From contig NZ_LMFZ01000016.1 in NCBI RefSeq assembly GCF_001427305.1, forward strand, positions 1-55,835: DNA of 55,835 nucleotides, written 5' to 3'. The stretch comes from Duganella sp. Root1480D1. Its GTDB lineage: Bacteria > Pseudomonadota > Gammaproteobacteria > Burkholderiales > Burkholderiaceae_D. The notes beneath the pieces are model-generated. The model was not told the DNA's origin, ran no database searches, and saw nothing but the letters and a program-made list of their open reading frames with translations. Below, one piece after another: positions 8,405-18,128 of this stretch; position 1 is the first letter of the stretch, and every line of letters starts with the position of its first letter. Both the position numbers and the translations under genes were made by a program.

Positions 8405-8950
8405 TCAATAGCGGTAAGCTGCTTTTACCATGAGGACGTCGACACCACTGTTCGGGTTCTTGATGCCGCCGTTGGAGTAGTGCTGCGCCTTGATGGCGAC
8501 GTCCCACTTGTTGTCGAATACATAGCCGACACCGATATGGTCGCCGAACTGGAAGGCAGTCGACAGGTGGTCGTCATTGTTGTTGTAGGTCTTGGACAGT
8601 ACGTGCGCGCCAATGCCGCCTTCAAGGTAGAAGCCCTTCTTGTTGGTCTTCTCGAAGCGGAACACCGGGGTGAAGCCGATGTCGACAATGTTCTTGTTCA
8701 TATCAGGCACGTTGTGCCACTGGCTGGCTCGCCAGAAGCCGATGCTGGCGTCCCAGTAACCGGCGACGTGAGTGCCGTTGGAATTGAACCAGCTCCATTC
8801 GGGCTTGAAGTCCTGCGTGGCACCCAGTCGTACCATCTTCAATTTGGAAGCGGAGCCATATTCCATATAGGCGGAATTGATGTCGAAGGCGAAAGCAGAT
8901 TGCGCTGCCAAGGCAGCGGCAGCAATAGCGAACAGTTTTTTGATTTGCAT
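8405..8950 (-). CDS. pagL: PagL-family lipid A 3-O-deacylase (acyloxyacyl hydrolase)
   Basis: This is a 181-residue outer-membrane beta-barrel with a clear signal peptide (MQIKKLFAIAAAALAAQSAFA). The C-terminal block HYSNGGIKNPNSG holds the HxS pair (H157, S159) and the N-P-N seen in PagL, and the protein ends in an aromatic residue (YRY) typical of outer-membrane barrels. PagL removes the 3-O-linked acyl chain from lipid A. The internal ATG at 8950 is chosen over the upstream ATG at 8983 because it begins the signal peptide and has AGAGAG upstream. Its position next to the Ynb-like cluster extends the envelope-lipid theme, though it is transcribed separately. Confidence 0.92.
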   Translation of the reverse strand: MQIKKLFAIAAAALAAQSAFAFDINSAYMEYGSASKLKMVRLGATQDFKPEWSWFNSNGTHVAGYWDASIGFWRASQWHNVPDMNKNIVDIGFTPVFRFEKTNKKGFYLEGGIGAHVLSKTYNNNDDHLSTAFQFGDHIGVGYVFDNKWDVAIKAQHYSNGGIKNPNSGVDVLMVKAAYRY

Positions 8951-9027
8951 GTTTTTCTCTCTAGTCCTTGCCACAGTCTTCATATTTGCTGAGGCAATGC
9001 CGGCAATTTTACTTTCGTTCTGAATTT

Positions 9028-9056
9028 TTTTCAGGCGACCTCTTAATTGTTAGAAT
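9028..9056 (+). promoter_or_regulatory. Candidate promoter for the beta-hydroxyacid dehydrogenase
   Basis: TTTTCA (9028-9033) is separated by 17 bp from TAGAAT (9051-9056), a good -10 box. It lies 31 bases before the GTG start, in the 136 bp region shared with the divergent pagL gene. By-eye prediction. Confidence 0.35.
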
Positions 9057-9086
9057 CACTGCAATATTGGCACATTGGAGCTTACC

Positions 9087-9989
9087 GTGACGCATTCTCT
9101 GCGAATCGCATTCCTTGGCATTGGCTTGATGGGAGAGCCTATGGTACACCGCCTGTTGGCGGCAGGTTTCAAGGTTACCGCCTGGAATCGTACTGCGGGC
9201 AAGGCCGGCGTGCTGGCCGCTGCCGGCGCCGATCCGGACGATGTGTTGACGCATGCAGTGGCCGATGCGGCGGTGGTGGTATCGATGCTGTCGGCCGGCG
9301 ATGCAGTCGGCGGCGTGATCGAAGCGGCGCTCGACGCGCTGCGTCCGGGCACGCTGTGGATCGATATGAGCTCGACGCGGCAGGACGAGGCGCAGGCTTT
9401 CCATGCGCTGCTTACCGCGCGTGGGCATCGCTTCATCGATGCGCCGGTGTCGGGCGGCGTTGGTGGTGCGCAGGCGGGCACGCTGGCCATCATGGCCGGC
9501 GGCAGTGCGGCGGATTTCGAAGCGGCGCGGCAGGTGTTGGAAGCGATGGGCAAACCCAGGCTGGTTGGTCCCGCTGGCAGCGGGCAAGTGGCAAAGCTGT
9601 GCAACCAGCTGATCGTCGGCGCCACCATCAACATCGTGGCGGAAGCATTGCTGCTGGCGCAGGCCGCGGGCGCCGATCCTGTGGCGGTGCGCGAAGCGAT
9701 TCGCGGCGGCTTTGCCGAGAGCCGCGTACTGGAGGTGCATGGCCAGCGCATGCTGGAGCGCAATTTCCTGCCGGGCGGCCAGGTGCTGACGCAGTTGAAG
9801 GACCAGCACAATATCCTGGCCGCTGCAGCAGCGGCGGGCGTTGCGCTGCCGGTCACCAGCCTGGTGACGGAGCGTTATGAGTCGATCAAGGATGTGTATC
9901 CGCGTGCCGACCATTCAGCCGCGCTGCTGGCGCTTGAGCGGCTGAATGATGGCGTGCGGGTCGGCCAGCAGGCCGATAAGCTGCCTTAG
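9087..9989 (+). CDS. NAD(P)-dependent beta-hydroxyacid dehydrogenase (HIBADH family)
   Basis: The 300-residue protein fits the 3-hydroxyisobutyrate dehydrogenase / tartronate semialdehyde reductase family. It has the Rossmann motif GIGLMG (11-16), the substrate loop DAPVSGGVGGAQAG and the catalytic lysine K170 in GQVAKLCNQ. A GTG start at 9087 with GGAG six bases upstream is preferred over the TTG at 9075, which lies inside that ribosome binding site. The exact substrate (3-hydroxyisobutyrate, tartronate semialdehyde, succinic semialdehyde) cannot be told from sequence. The stop codon overlaps that of the convergent M20 gene (TTAG, 9986-9989). Confidence 0.92.
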   Translation: MTHSLRIAFLGIGLMGEPMVHRLLAAGFKVTAWNRTAGKAGVLAAAGADPDDVLTHAVADAAVVVSMLSAGDAVGGVIEAALDALRPGTLWIDMSSTRQDEAQAFHALLTARGHRFIDAPVSGGVGGAQAGTLAIMAGGSAADFEAARQVLEAMGKPRLVGPAGSGQVAKLCNQLIVGATINIVAEALLLAQAAGADPVAVREAIRGGFAESRVLEVHGQRMLERNFLPGGQVLTQLKDQHNILAAAAAAGVALPVTSLVTERYESIKDVYPRADHSAALLALERLNDGVRVGQQADKLP

Positions 9990-11188
9990 GCTTGATGCGC
10001 CTGTGGCAAAGCCGCTTCCGCCAGATGCACCCAGAAGCTGGCGCCGATCGGCAGCAGGCGGTCGTTGAAGTCGTAGCTGGCGTTGTGCAGCACGCAGGGA
10101 CCGAGGCCATGGCCGCCGTCGCGGTGCTCGCCTTCGCCGTTGCCGATGAAGATGTAGCAGCCCGGCTTCTCCTGCAGGAAGAAGGCGAAGTCCTCGGCGC
10201 CCATGGTCGGTTCGACGTTGGCGTCCACCATCGATTCGCCGACCACGGATTGCATGACGCCTAAAGCGAACCGGGTTTCCCTGGCGTGGTTCACCAGCGG
10301 CGGATAGTTGCGGCGGAAGGTGAATTCCACTTCCGCGTCGAAAGCGGCGGCGATGCCTTCGGCCAGCGACTGCATGCGCTTTTCCACCATGTCCAGTACT
10401 TCGGTCGTGAAGGTGCGCACGGTGCCGACCAGCTTCGCATCGTCGGGAATCACGTTGGTGGCGCTGCCGGCGTGGATCTGGGTGATCGACAGCACGGCCG
10501 TATCCAGCGGGCTCTTGTTGCGCGTGACAATGGTCTGCCAGGCTTGCGCAATCTGCACCGCGATCATGATCGGGTCGATGCCCTTGTGCGGCTGGGCCGC
10601 GTGGGCACCCTTGCCGCGCACGGTCACGTGGAATTCGTTGGACGAAGCCATCATCGGGCCTTCGCAAGCGCCCAGCGCGCCCTGCGCCATGCCGGGCCAG
10701 TTGTGCATGCCGTAGATCGCATCCATCGGGAAACGTTCGAACAAGCCGTCCTTGATCATTGCACGCGCGCCGGCGCCGCCTTCCTCGGCCGGCTGGAACA
10801 CCAGGTAGACGGTGCCGTCGAAGTTGCGGTGCCTGGCCAGGTGGTGGGCCGCGCCGAGCAGCATGGCAGTGTGGCCGTCATGGCCGCAGGCGTGCATCTT
10901 GCCGGGGTGCCTGGAGGCGTGCGGGAAGGTATTGATCTCCTGCATGGGCAGCGCATCCATGTCGGCGCGCAGGCCAATGGCGCCGCCGGAGGTGCCGTTG
11001 CGGATGATGCCAACCACGCCGGTCTTGCCCAGGCCGCGCTCGAAGGGGATGCCCCATTCGGTCAGCTTGGCGCAAACGACATCGGCGGTACGTTCTTCTT
11101 CATAGCAGAGTTCCGGGTGGGCATGCAGGTCGCGTCGGATCTGCTGCAACTCGGACTGAAACGCGATAATCGGGTCGATCAGTTTCAT
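9986..11188 (-). CDS. M20D amidohydrolase (hippurate hydrolase / aminoacylase type)
   Basis: This 400-residue cytosolic metal-dependent amidohydrolase has RRDLHAHPEL near the N-terminus, the metal ligand block MHACGHDGH, PAEEGGAGA with the catalytic Glu, and MHNWPG. These are the marks of subfamily M20D, whose members cleave N-acyl amino acids, hippurate or indole-acetyl conjugates. A GGAGAA ribosome binding site precedes the ATG. The gene is transcribed alone, divergently from the molybdopterin oxidoreductase gene. Confidence 0.93.
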   Translation of the reverse strand: MKLIDPIIAFQSELQQIRRDLHAHPELCYEEERTADVVCAKLTEWGIPFERGLGKTGVVGIIRNGTSGGAIGLRADMDALPMQEINTFPHASRHPGKMHACGHDGHTAMLLGAAHHLARHRNFDGTVYLVFQPAEEGGAGARAMIKDGLFERFPMDAIYGMHNWPGMAQGALGACEGPMMASSNEFHVTVRGKGAHAAQPHKGIDPIMIAVQIAQAWQTIVTRNKSPLDTAVLSITQIHAGSATNVIPDDAKLVGTVRTFTTEVLDMVEKRMQSLAEGIAAAFDAEVEFTFRRNYPPLVNHARETRFALGVMQSVVGESMVDANVEPTMGAEDFAFFLQEKPGCYIFIGNGEGEHRDGGHGLGPCVLHNASYDFNDRLLPIGASFWVHLAEAALPQAHQA

Positions 11189-11284
11189 TATTGTTCTCCA
11201 TCGGTGTTGCCATTCTAGCCTCCCGATGCGATTTTCTGGAATCGTTTACGATACTGTTTTCAGCCGTCGCTAATCCAGATCAAG

Positions 11285-13339
11285 ATGTCAACCACACAAG
11301 TCCGCGCCACCTGCCCGCACGATTGCCCCGATACCTGCGCCCTGCTCGTCACCGTCGAGGATGGCGTGGCCACCGAGGTGAAAGGCGATCCGGATCACCC
11401 GACCACTGCCGGTGTGCTGTGCACCAAGGTTTCCCGCTATACAGAGCGCACCTACTCGCCGGACCGCCTGCTGTATCCAATGCGCCGCGTCGGCAGGAAG
11501 GGCGAGGGCAAGTTCGAGCGCATCAGCTGGGAGCAGGCGCTGGACGAGATTGCGGCGCGCCTGAAACCACTGGCGGCGACCGAGCCGGAAGCTATCCTGC
11601 CATATAGCTACGCCGGCACCATGGGCCTGGTGCAGGGCGATTCCATGTCGTCCCGCTTCTTCCACAAGTTGGGCGCTTCGCTGCTGGACCGCACCATTTG
11701 CGCCACCGCTGGCGCCACCGGCTATAAATACACGGTCGGCGCTTCGATCGGCACCGATATCGAGCAATTCCAGAATGCCAAGCTGCTCATCATCTGGGGT
11801 GGCAACCCGATCGCCTCCAACCTGCACTTCTGGACCCGGGCCCAGGAGGCCAAGCGCAATGGCGCCAAGCTGATCGCCATCGACCCATACCGCTCGCTGA
11901 CGGCCGAGAAATGCCACCAGCACATCGCCGTCCTGCCGGGCACGGATGCGGCGCTGGCGCTGGGCCTGATGCATATCCTGGTGCGCGACGACTTGCTGGA
12001 CCACGACTACATCGCCAACTACACGGTAGGCTTCGGGGAGCTGCGCCAGCGCGTGGCGGAATGGACGCCGCAGCGCGTCGCCGCCACCTGCGGCTTATCG
12101 GTGGCGGAAGTGGAAGGCCTGGCGCGCGAATACGGCGAAACTGCCAGGCGCGGCGAGCCGGTCGCGATCCGCATGAACTACGGCGTGCAGCGCGTGCACG
12201 GCGGCGGCATGGCCGTGCGCAATATCGCTTGCCTGCCAGCCCTGGTGGGCGCCTGGCGTCATGCGGCGGGCGGAGTGCAGCTGTCCGCGTCCGGCACCTT
12301 CAAGAAAAACCTGGCCGCGCTGCAGCGCCCGGACCTGCTGGCGAAGCAGCCGCGCACCGTCAATATGACTACCATCGGCGACGACCTGCTGCGCCCGGCC
12401 TCGCCCGAATTCGGCCCGCAGCTCAAGGCTGTCATCGTGTACAACTCGAATCCGCTGGCGGTGGCGCCGGATTCGTCCAAAGTGCAGGCCGGCTTTGCGC
12501 GCGAAGACCTGTTCACGGTGGTGCTGGAACATTTCCAGACCGATACCGCCGATTACGCCGATATCGTGCTGCCGGCCACCACCCAGCTCGAGCATACCGA
12601 TGCGCACAGCGCCTACGGCCACCTGTACATGATGGCCAATAACCCGGCCATCGCGCCGATGGGCGAAGCCAAACCGAACACCGAGATCTTCCGCCTGCTG
12701 GCCGCGCGCATGGGCTTTGACGATCCATGTTTCCGCGACAGCGATGACGCCCTGGCATCGGTGGCATTCGTGCAATTCGACTGGGAGTCGCTCAAGCAGA
12801 AGGGCTGGCAGAAGCTGGAAGTTCCTGATGCACCCTTTGCATGCGGCAATTTCCCCACACCTTCGGGAAAATGTGAGTTCTACTCAGAAAGCATGAAGCA
12901 GGATGGCCTGGACCCATTGCCGACCTATATCGCGAACTACGAATCTGCAGCATCTGCCCCGGAACTGGCGGCAAAATACCCGCTTGCGATGATATCTCCG
13001 CCGGCGCGCAACTTCCTGAACTCGACTTTTGTCAACGTGCAAAGCTTGCGCGCCACGGAAGGGGAGCCCCAGCTCGACATCAGTCCTGACGATGCGGCAA
13101 CACGTGGCATCAACCACGGCGATATGGTGCGCATCTTCAACGATCGCGGTTCCTTCGTGTGCAAGGCGCGCGTGACGCCAAAGGCCCGCACAGGCCTGGT
13201 CGTAGGGCTCTCGATCTGGTGGAAGAAGCTGGCGGGAGATGGCAAGAACGCCAATGAGGTCACCAGCCAGCGGCTGACTGACATGGGTCGTGCACCGACG
13301 TTTTACGATACACTGGTTCAAGTCGAGAAAGCCGCCTGA
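11285..13339 (+). CDS. Molybdopterin (bis-MGD) oxidoreductase with one [4Fe-4S] cluster
   Basis: This is a 684-residue member of the DMSO-reductase/formate-dehydrogenase superfamily. The N-terminal cluster motif is C10-x3-C14-x3-C18-x27-C46, followed by the Mo-cofactor domains (GTMGLVQGDSM, WGGNPIASNLH, VYNSNPLAVAP) and a C-terminal dinucleotide-binding domain (ISPPARNFLNSTF, then HGDMVRIFNDRG). No twin-arginine signal, electron-transfer partner or cofactor gene is nearby, so it is probably a soluble cytosolic enzyme of unknown substrate. The ribosome binding site is weak. The next gene begins 9 bases after the stop. Confidence 0.92.
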   Translation: MSTTQVRATCPHDCPDTCALLVTVEDGVATEVKGDPDHPTTAGVLCTKVSRYTERTYSPDRLLYPMRRVGRKGEGKFERISWEQALDEIAARLKPLAATEPEAILPYSYAGTMGLVQGDSMSSRFFHKLGASLLDRTICATAGATGYKYTVGASIGTDIEQFQNAKLLIIWGGNPIASNLHFWTRAQEAKRNGAKLIAIDPYRSLTAEKCHQHIAVLPGTDAALALGLMHILVRDDLLDHDYIANYTVGFGELRQRVAEWTPQRVAATCGLSVAEVEGLAREYGETARRGEPVAIRMNYGVQRVHGGGMAVRNIACLPALVGAWRHAAGGVQLSASGTFKKNLAALQRPDLLAKQPRTVNMTTIGDDLLRPASPEFGPQLKAVIVYNSNPLAVAPDSSKVQAGFAREDLFTVVLEHFQTDTADYADIVLPATTQLEHTDAHSAYGHLYMMANNPAIAPMGEAKPNTEIFRLLAARMGFDDPCFRDSDDALASVAFVQFDWESLKQKGWQKLEVPDAPFACGNFPTPSGKCEFYSESMKQDGLDPLPTYIANYESAASAPELAAKYPLAMISPPARNFLNSTFVNVQSLRATEGEPQLDISPDDAATRGINHGDMVRIFNDRGSFVCKARVTPKARTGLVVGLSIWWKKLAGDGKNANEVTSQRLTDMGRAPTFYDTLVQVEKAA

Positions 13340-13348
13340 GAATGATTT

Positions 13349-14479
13349 ATGCGCACCTTAGCACACTTGAAACTGCGCGCCAGATACCTGGCGACGGCGG
13401 GGGTGTGCGCCGGCCTCCTGGCCGGTTGTGCGCAATTCAAGTATTACTTCCAGGCTGCCCAGGGCCAGTATGCGCTCTGGTCTGACGCGCGTCCGGTCGA
13501 CGACTGGATCGGCGACCCAAGCACCGATCCCAAGCTCAAGGCGCGCCTCGAAAAGTCCAAGCTGATCCGCAAGTTCGCGGTCAAGGAGCTTGGCTTGCCG
13601 GACAACGCCAGCTACAAGAATTACGCCCCGCTGGACCGGCAATACGTGCTGTGGAATGTGGTTGCCACGCCGGAGCTGTCGCTGCGCCCGGTGCAATGGT
13701 GCTTCCCGATTGCAGGCTGCGTCAGCTATCGCGGCTATTACGACAAGGCCGATGCCGAAGCGTATGCCGAGGAGTTACGCAAGGAGGGTAACGACGTCCA
13801 GGTCGGCGGCGTGCCGGCCTACTCCACGCTGGGCTGGCTCAGCGACCCGCTGCTGTCCACCTTCATCAATCACTCCGATGCCGAACTGGCGCGCCTGATC
13901 TTCCACGAACTGGCGCACCAGGTGGTCTACGTGCAGGGCGATTCCAAATTCAACGAAGCCTTTGCTTCCGCGGTGGAAGAGGCCGGCGTCAACCACTGGC
14001 TCGAACTGTATGGCAACGACGCCATGCGCGAAGCCTATGCGCGCTACAACGTGCGGCGCCAGGACTTCATGGACTTGCTGGTGAAGCATCGCCAAATGCT
14101 GGCAGACAACTATGCCAGCAAAGCCAGCGCCAAGAAAAAGCGCGAGGAAAAACTGCGCATTTTCGCTTCCCTGCAGGAAGAGTACAAAGTCCTGAAGGCC
14201 AACTGGGGTGGTTACAACGGCTACGACCGGTTCTTTGCAGAACCGTTGAATAATGCCCATTTGGCATCTGTTGCAACCTATAATGACCTGCTGCCAGGAT
14301 TCCGCGCCCTGCTTGTGAAAGAGAAGGGATTCCCGCAGTTTTATGCTGCGGTGCGGAGCATGAGCAACCTGCCATCGCTTGAACGGCATGACAGGCTGCA
14401 CGAACTGGCGCGCTCTATGGCGCAAGCCACTGAGACCACGACGGCCGCTGCTGCCAAGGAAGCGGGCGCCGTCAATTGA
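13349..14479 (+). CDS. Predicted lipoprotein aminopeptidase (COG4324/DUF2265 family)
   Basis: This 376-residue protein has a lipobox LLAGC, so C27 should be lipidated after cleavage. The HELAH zinc motif lies at 186-190 with FNEAFASAVEEAG downstream supplying the third ligand. The layout matches the family annotated as putative aminopeptidases, anchored to a membrane and facing the periplasm. It follows the oxidoreductase gene by 9 bases and is probably read from the same transcript, although the functions look unrelated. Confidence 0.9.
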   Translation: MRTLAHLKLRARYLATAGVCAGLLAGCAQFKYYFQAAQGQYALWSDARPVDDWIGDPSTDPKLKARLEKSKLIRKFAVKELGLPDNASYKNYAPLDRQYVLWNVVATPELSLRPVQWCFPIAGCVSYRGYYDKADAEAYAEELRKEGNDVQVGGVPAYSTLGWLSDPLLSTFINHSDAELARLIFHELAHQVVYVQGDSKFNEAFASAVEEAGVNHWLELYGNDAMREAYARYNVRRQDFMDLLVKHRQMLADNYASKASAKKKREEKLRIFASLQEEYKVLKANWGGYNGYDRFFAEPLNNAHLASVATYNDLLPGFRALLVKEKGFPQFYAAVRSMSNLPSLERHDRLHELARSMAQATETTTAAAAKEAGAVN

Positions 14480-14649
14480 CGCATCATCGATGCTGCTTTG
14501 CAGCACGGAGGCCCGCTAGAGTACGCGTTCCAAATCCCGAAAATAGCTTGCCCTGTGTCATGCCGCACGATAGCATCTAGAGAGCGGGAAAGCACGGCCG
14601 TTCTATTTTCGCAAATAAAACATATAAAACTGAGACAAAGAGGCACAGG

Positions 14650-16344
14650 ATGGAAAAAATCTGGTTGAAGTCGTATCCCCCAGGCGTCCCGAGTGAAATC
14701 GACGCCACGCAATACCGCTCCCTGGTTCACCTGCTCGAAGAATCGTTCCAGAAGTACGCGTCGCGCAATGCCTTCGTGTGCATGGACAAATTCATCACCT
14801 ATGCCGACCTGGACCAGCACTCCAAGCGCCTGGCCGCCTGGCTGCAAAGCCGCGGCATGAAAAAGGGCGCGCGCGTGGCCGTCATGATGCCCAACGTGCT
14901 GCAATACCCGATTGCCATTGCCGCCATCCTGCGTGCCGGCTATACCGTCGTCAACGTCAACCCGCTGTACACCCCGCGCGAACTGGAGCACCAGCTCAAT
15001 GATTCCGGCGCGGAAGCCATCATCATCCTCGAGAATTTCGCGACCACCCTGGAACAGGTGCTGCCGCGCACCCAGGTCAAGCACATCATCGTCGGCAATA
15101 TGGGCGAAATGCTGGGCGGCCTGAAAGGCATGATCGTCAACTTCGTGGTGCGCAACGTGAAGAAGCTGGTGCCGCCCTTCTCGCTGCCGAATGCGGTGCG
15201 CTTCAAGGATGCGCTGGGCCATGCCCGCAGCATGAAGCTGACTCCTGTCGAATTGCGCCACGAGGACGTGGCCTTCCTGCAGTACACCGGCGGTACTACC
15301 GGCGTATCGAAGGGCGCGACCCTGACCCATCGCAACATCATCGCCAACCTGCTGCAGATGCAAGCCTGGTCGGCGCCGAAGCTGGCCGACCTGCCGCCGG
15401 AAGAGCGCACCATCATTTGCGCGCTGCCGCTGTACCACATCTTCGCGCTGACCGTGTGCGCCATGTGGGGCATCCGCGAGGGCGGCCTGAACGTTCTGAT
15501 CCCGAACCCGCGCGATATCGGCGGCTTTATCAAGGAGCTGGCCAAGTACCGCTTCAATATGCTGCCGGCCGTGAACACGCTGTACAACGCGCTGCTGAAT
15601 CACCCCGACTTCAACAAGCTGGACTTCTCCGGCCTGAAGGTCGCCAATGGCGGCGGCATGGCGGTGCAGAAGGCGGTGGCCGACAAGTGGCTGGCCGCCA
15701 CCGGCGTCACCATCGTGGAAGGCTACGGCTTGTCCGAGACCGCACCGGTGGCCACTGCCAACCGCTTCGACAGCACCGAATTCTCCGGCATGATCGGCCT
15801 GCCGATTCCTTCCACCGAAGTGGCTATCCTGGACGACGCCGGCAATGAAGTGCCGCTGGGCAGTCCAGGCGAAATCGCGATCCGCGGCCCGCAAGTGATG
15901 GCTGGCTACTGGAACCGGCCGGAGGAAACCGCCAAGGTCATGACGGCCGATGGCTACTTCAAATCCGGCGACGTGGGCGTGATGGACGAACGCGGCTACG
16001 TCAAGATCGTGGACCGCAAAAAGGACATGATCCTGGTCTCCGGTTTCAATGTCTATCCGAATGAAATCGAAGACGTGGTGGCATCGCATCCGGGCGTGCT
16101 GGAATGCGCCTGTATCGGCGTGCCGGACGAGCACTCCGGCGAGGCGGTGAAGGTGTTCGTGGTGAAGAAAGACCCGAACCTGACCGTCGAAGCGCTGATG
16201 GAGCACTGCAAGCAAAACCTGACCGGCTACAAGAAACCGAAATATATCGAGTTCCGCACGGAGCTTCCGAAGACGAACGTTGGCAAGATCCTGCGCCGCA
16301 TGCTGCGCGACGAGAAGCCTGCCGACGACAAGAAGGCTGCATAA
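14650..16344 (+). CDS. fadD: Long-chain-fatty-acid--CoA ligase, first copy
   Basis: The 564-residue acyl-adenylate-forming enzyme activates long-chain fatty acids with ATP and CoA. The P-loop YTGGTTGVSKG begins at residue 212. The adenylation core GYGLSETAP and the FadD signature (YFKSGDVGVMDERGYVK, then DRKKDMILVSGFNVYP) are intact, and the C-terminal K is present in TNVGKILRRMLRDE. It is followed 28 bases later by a close paralogue, an arrangement known from Pseudomonas fadD1/fadD2. The 170 bp upstream contains an AT-rich stretch with TATAAA at 14623 but no convincing -35 box. Confidence 0.95.
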   Translation: MEKIWLKSYPPGVPSEIDATQYRSLVHLLEESFQKYASRNAFVCMDKFITYADLDQHSKRLAAWLQSRGMKKGARVAVMMPNVLQYPIAIAAILRAGYTVVNVNPLYTPRELEHQLNDSGAEAIIILENFATTLEQVLPRTQVKHIIVGNMGEMLGGLKGMIVNFVVRNVKKLVPPFSLPNAVRFKDALGHARSMKLTPVELRHEDVAFLQYTGGTTGVSKGATLTHRNIIANLLQMQAWSAPKLADLPPEERTIICALPLYHIFALTVCAMWGIREGGLNVLIPNPRDIGGFIKELAKYRFNMLPAVNTLYNALLNHPDFNKLDFSGLKVANGGGMAVQKAVADKWLAATGVTIVEGYGLSETAPVATANRFDSTEFSGMIGLPIPSTEVAILDDAGNEVPLGSPGEIAIRGPQVMAGYWNRPEETAKVMTADGYFKSGDVGVMDERGYVKIVDRKKDMILVSGFNVYPNEIEDVVASHPGVLECACIGVPDEHSGEAVKVFVVKKDPNLTVEALMEHCKQNLTGYKKPKYIEFRTELPKTNVGKILRRMLRDEKPADDKKAA

Positions 16345-16372
16345 AGCGGCAAGGCACACGAAAGGCAATACG

Positions 16373-18043
16373 ATGGAAAAAATCTGGCTGAAGTCCTACC
16401 CTGAAGGCGTTCCTGCGGAGATCGATGTTTCGCAGTACCGCTCCGTGACCCACCTGATGGAGGAGTCGTTCCAGAAGTACGCAAGCCGCAATGCTTACGT
16501 CTGCATGGACAAGTTCCTGACGTACTCCCAAGTGGACCAGTTGTCGAAGCAATTCGGTGCCTGGCTGCAGTCCAAGGGCCTGAAGCCGGGGGCGCGCGTC
16601 GCCATCATGCTGCCTAACGTGTTGCAATACCCGGTCGCGCTGGCGGGCATCATCCGCGCCGGCTACGTGGTGGTCAACGTCAATCCGCTGTATACGCCGC
16701 GCGAGCTGCAGCACCAGTTGAACGACTCCGGCGCCGAAGCCGTGATCGTGCTGGAGAACTTTGCCACCACCGTGCAGCAAGTCGTGGCATCAACCCCGGT
16801 CAAGCATGTGATCGTGGCTTCGATGGGCGACCTGCTGGGAGGCCTGAAAGGCATGATCGTCAACTTCGTGGTGCGCAACGTGAAGAAGATGGTGCCGGCC
16901 TGGAATATCCCTGGCCACGTCACCTTCAAGCAGGTGCTGTCCGAAGGTTCGCGCCTGACCCTGAAACCGGTCGACCAGAAAGCAAGCGATATCGCCTTCC
17001 TGCAGTACACCGGCGGCACCACCGGCGTGTCGAAAGGCGCGGTGCTGTTGCACAGTAACGTGGTGGCCAACATGCTGCAGAACGAAGCCTGGCTGCAGAT
17101 GGCGCCGAGCGACAAGCAGATGGTCTTCGTCGCTGCACTGCCGCTGTACCACATCTACTCGCTGACCATTTCCTGCTTCATGGGCTGGAAGCTGGGCGGC
17201 ATGAACATCCTGGTCCCGAACCCGCGCGATATCCCGGGTTTCGTGAAAGAGCTGGCCAAGTATCCGGTGACCGTGTTCCCGGCCGTGAATACGCTGTACA
17301 ACGCGCTGCTGAACAACCCGGACTTCTCCAAGCTGGACTTCTCCAGCTACAAGATCTGCAACGGCGGCGGCATGGCAGTGCAGCAGTCGGTGGCAGACCG
17401 CTGGCTGAAGGTCACCGGCACCCCGATCATTGAAGGCTACGGCCTGTCCGAGACTTCGCCGGTGGCGACTGCCAACCGCGTCGACATCAAGGAATTCACC
17501 GGCACCATCGGTGTGCCGATTCCGTCCACCGAAGTGGCGATCCTGGACGACGATGGCAAGGAAGTGCCGCTGGGCTCCGCCGGCGAAATCGCGATCCGCG
17601 GCCCGCAAGTGATGGCTGGCTACTGGAACCGTCCTGACGAAACCGCGAAGTCGATCACCCCTGACGGTTTCTTCAAGACCGGCGACGTCGGCATCATGGA
17701 CGACAAGGGCTTCGTGCGCATCGTCGACCGCAAGAAGGACATGATCCTGGTGTCGGGCTTCAATGTGTACCCGAACGAAGTGGAAGGCGTGGTGGCGGCG
17801 CACCCAGGCGTGCTGGAGGTGGCTTGCGTTGGTGTACCTGATGCGAACTCCGGCGAAGCGGTGAAATTGTTCGTCGTCCGCAAGGACCCGAACCTGACGG
17901 CGGAAGCGCTGCTCGAGTTCTGCAAACACGAGTTGACCGCATACAAAAAACCGAAGTACATTGAGTTCCGTGATGAACTGCCGAAGACCAACGTCGGCAA
18001 GATTCTGCGCCGCCAACTGCGCGACGAGAAGAAAGCAGCATAA
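16373..18043 (+). CDS. fadD: Long-chain-fatty-acid--CoA ligase, second copy
   Basis: The 556-residue paralogue of the preceding gene shares the same start (MEKIWLKSYP), the same P-loop at residue 212 and long identical stretches, for example around GLKGMIVNFVVRNVKK. It therefore arose by tandem duplication. All catalytic motifs are intact. The ATG at 16373 is preceded by AAAGG and matches the start of the first copy; longer in-frame extensions into the first gene are spurious. The pair may differ in chain-length preference (inference). Confidence 0.95.
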   Translation: MEKIWLKSYPEGVPAEIDVSQYRSVTHLMEESFQKYASRNAYVCMDKFLTYSQVDQLSKQFGAWLQSKGLKPGARVAIMLPNVLQYPVALAGIIRAGYVVVNVNPLYTPRELQHQLNDSGAEAVIVLENFATTVQQVVASTPVKHVIVASMGDLLGGLKGMIVNFVVRNVKKMVPAWNIPGHVTFKQVLSEGSRLTLKPVDQKASDIAFLQYTGGTTGVSKGAVLLHSNVVANMLQNEAWLQMAPSDKQMVFVAALPLYHIYSLTISCFMGWKLGGMNILVPNPRDIPGFVKELAKYPVTVFPAVNTLYNALLNNPDFSKLDFSSYKICNGGGMAVQQSVADRWLKVTGTPIIEGYGLSETSPVATANRVDIKEFTGTIGVPIPSTEVAILDDDGKEVPLGSAGEIAIRGPQVMAGYWNRPDETAKSITPDGFFKTGDVGIMDDKGFVRIVDRKKDMILVSGFNVYPNEVEGVVAAHPGVLEVACVGVPDANSGEAVKLFVVRKDPNLTAEALLEFCKHELTAYKKPKYIEFRDELPKTNVGKILRRQLRDEKKAA

Positions 18044-18128
18044 GCCGGTAGCGTTGACCTGGCGCAGAATAGGGCTCCGGACCGGCTGTAAAGTGGAATG
18101 CACCACCTGAGCAGCCTCCGGAGAGCCA

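Noticed and set aside
14341..16368. 675-codon open frame on the minus strand
   Set aside because: It is the antisense shadow of the first fadD gene, whose motifs are unambiguous. The shadow product is His/Ala/Val-rich with no domain, as usual opposite GC-rich genes.
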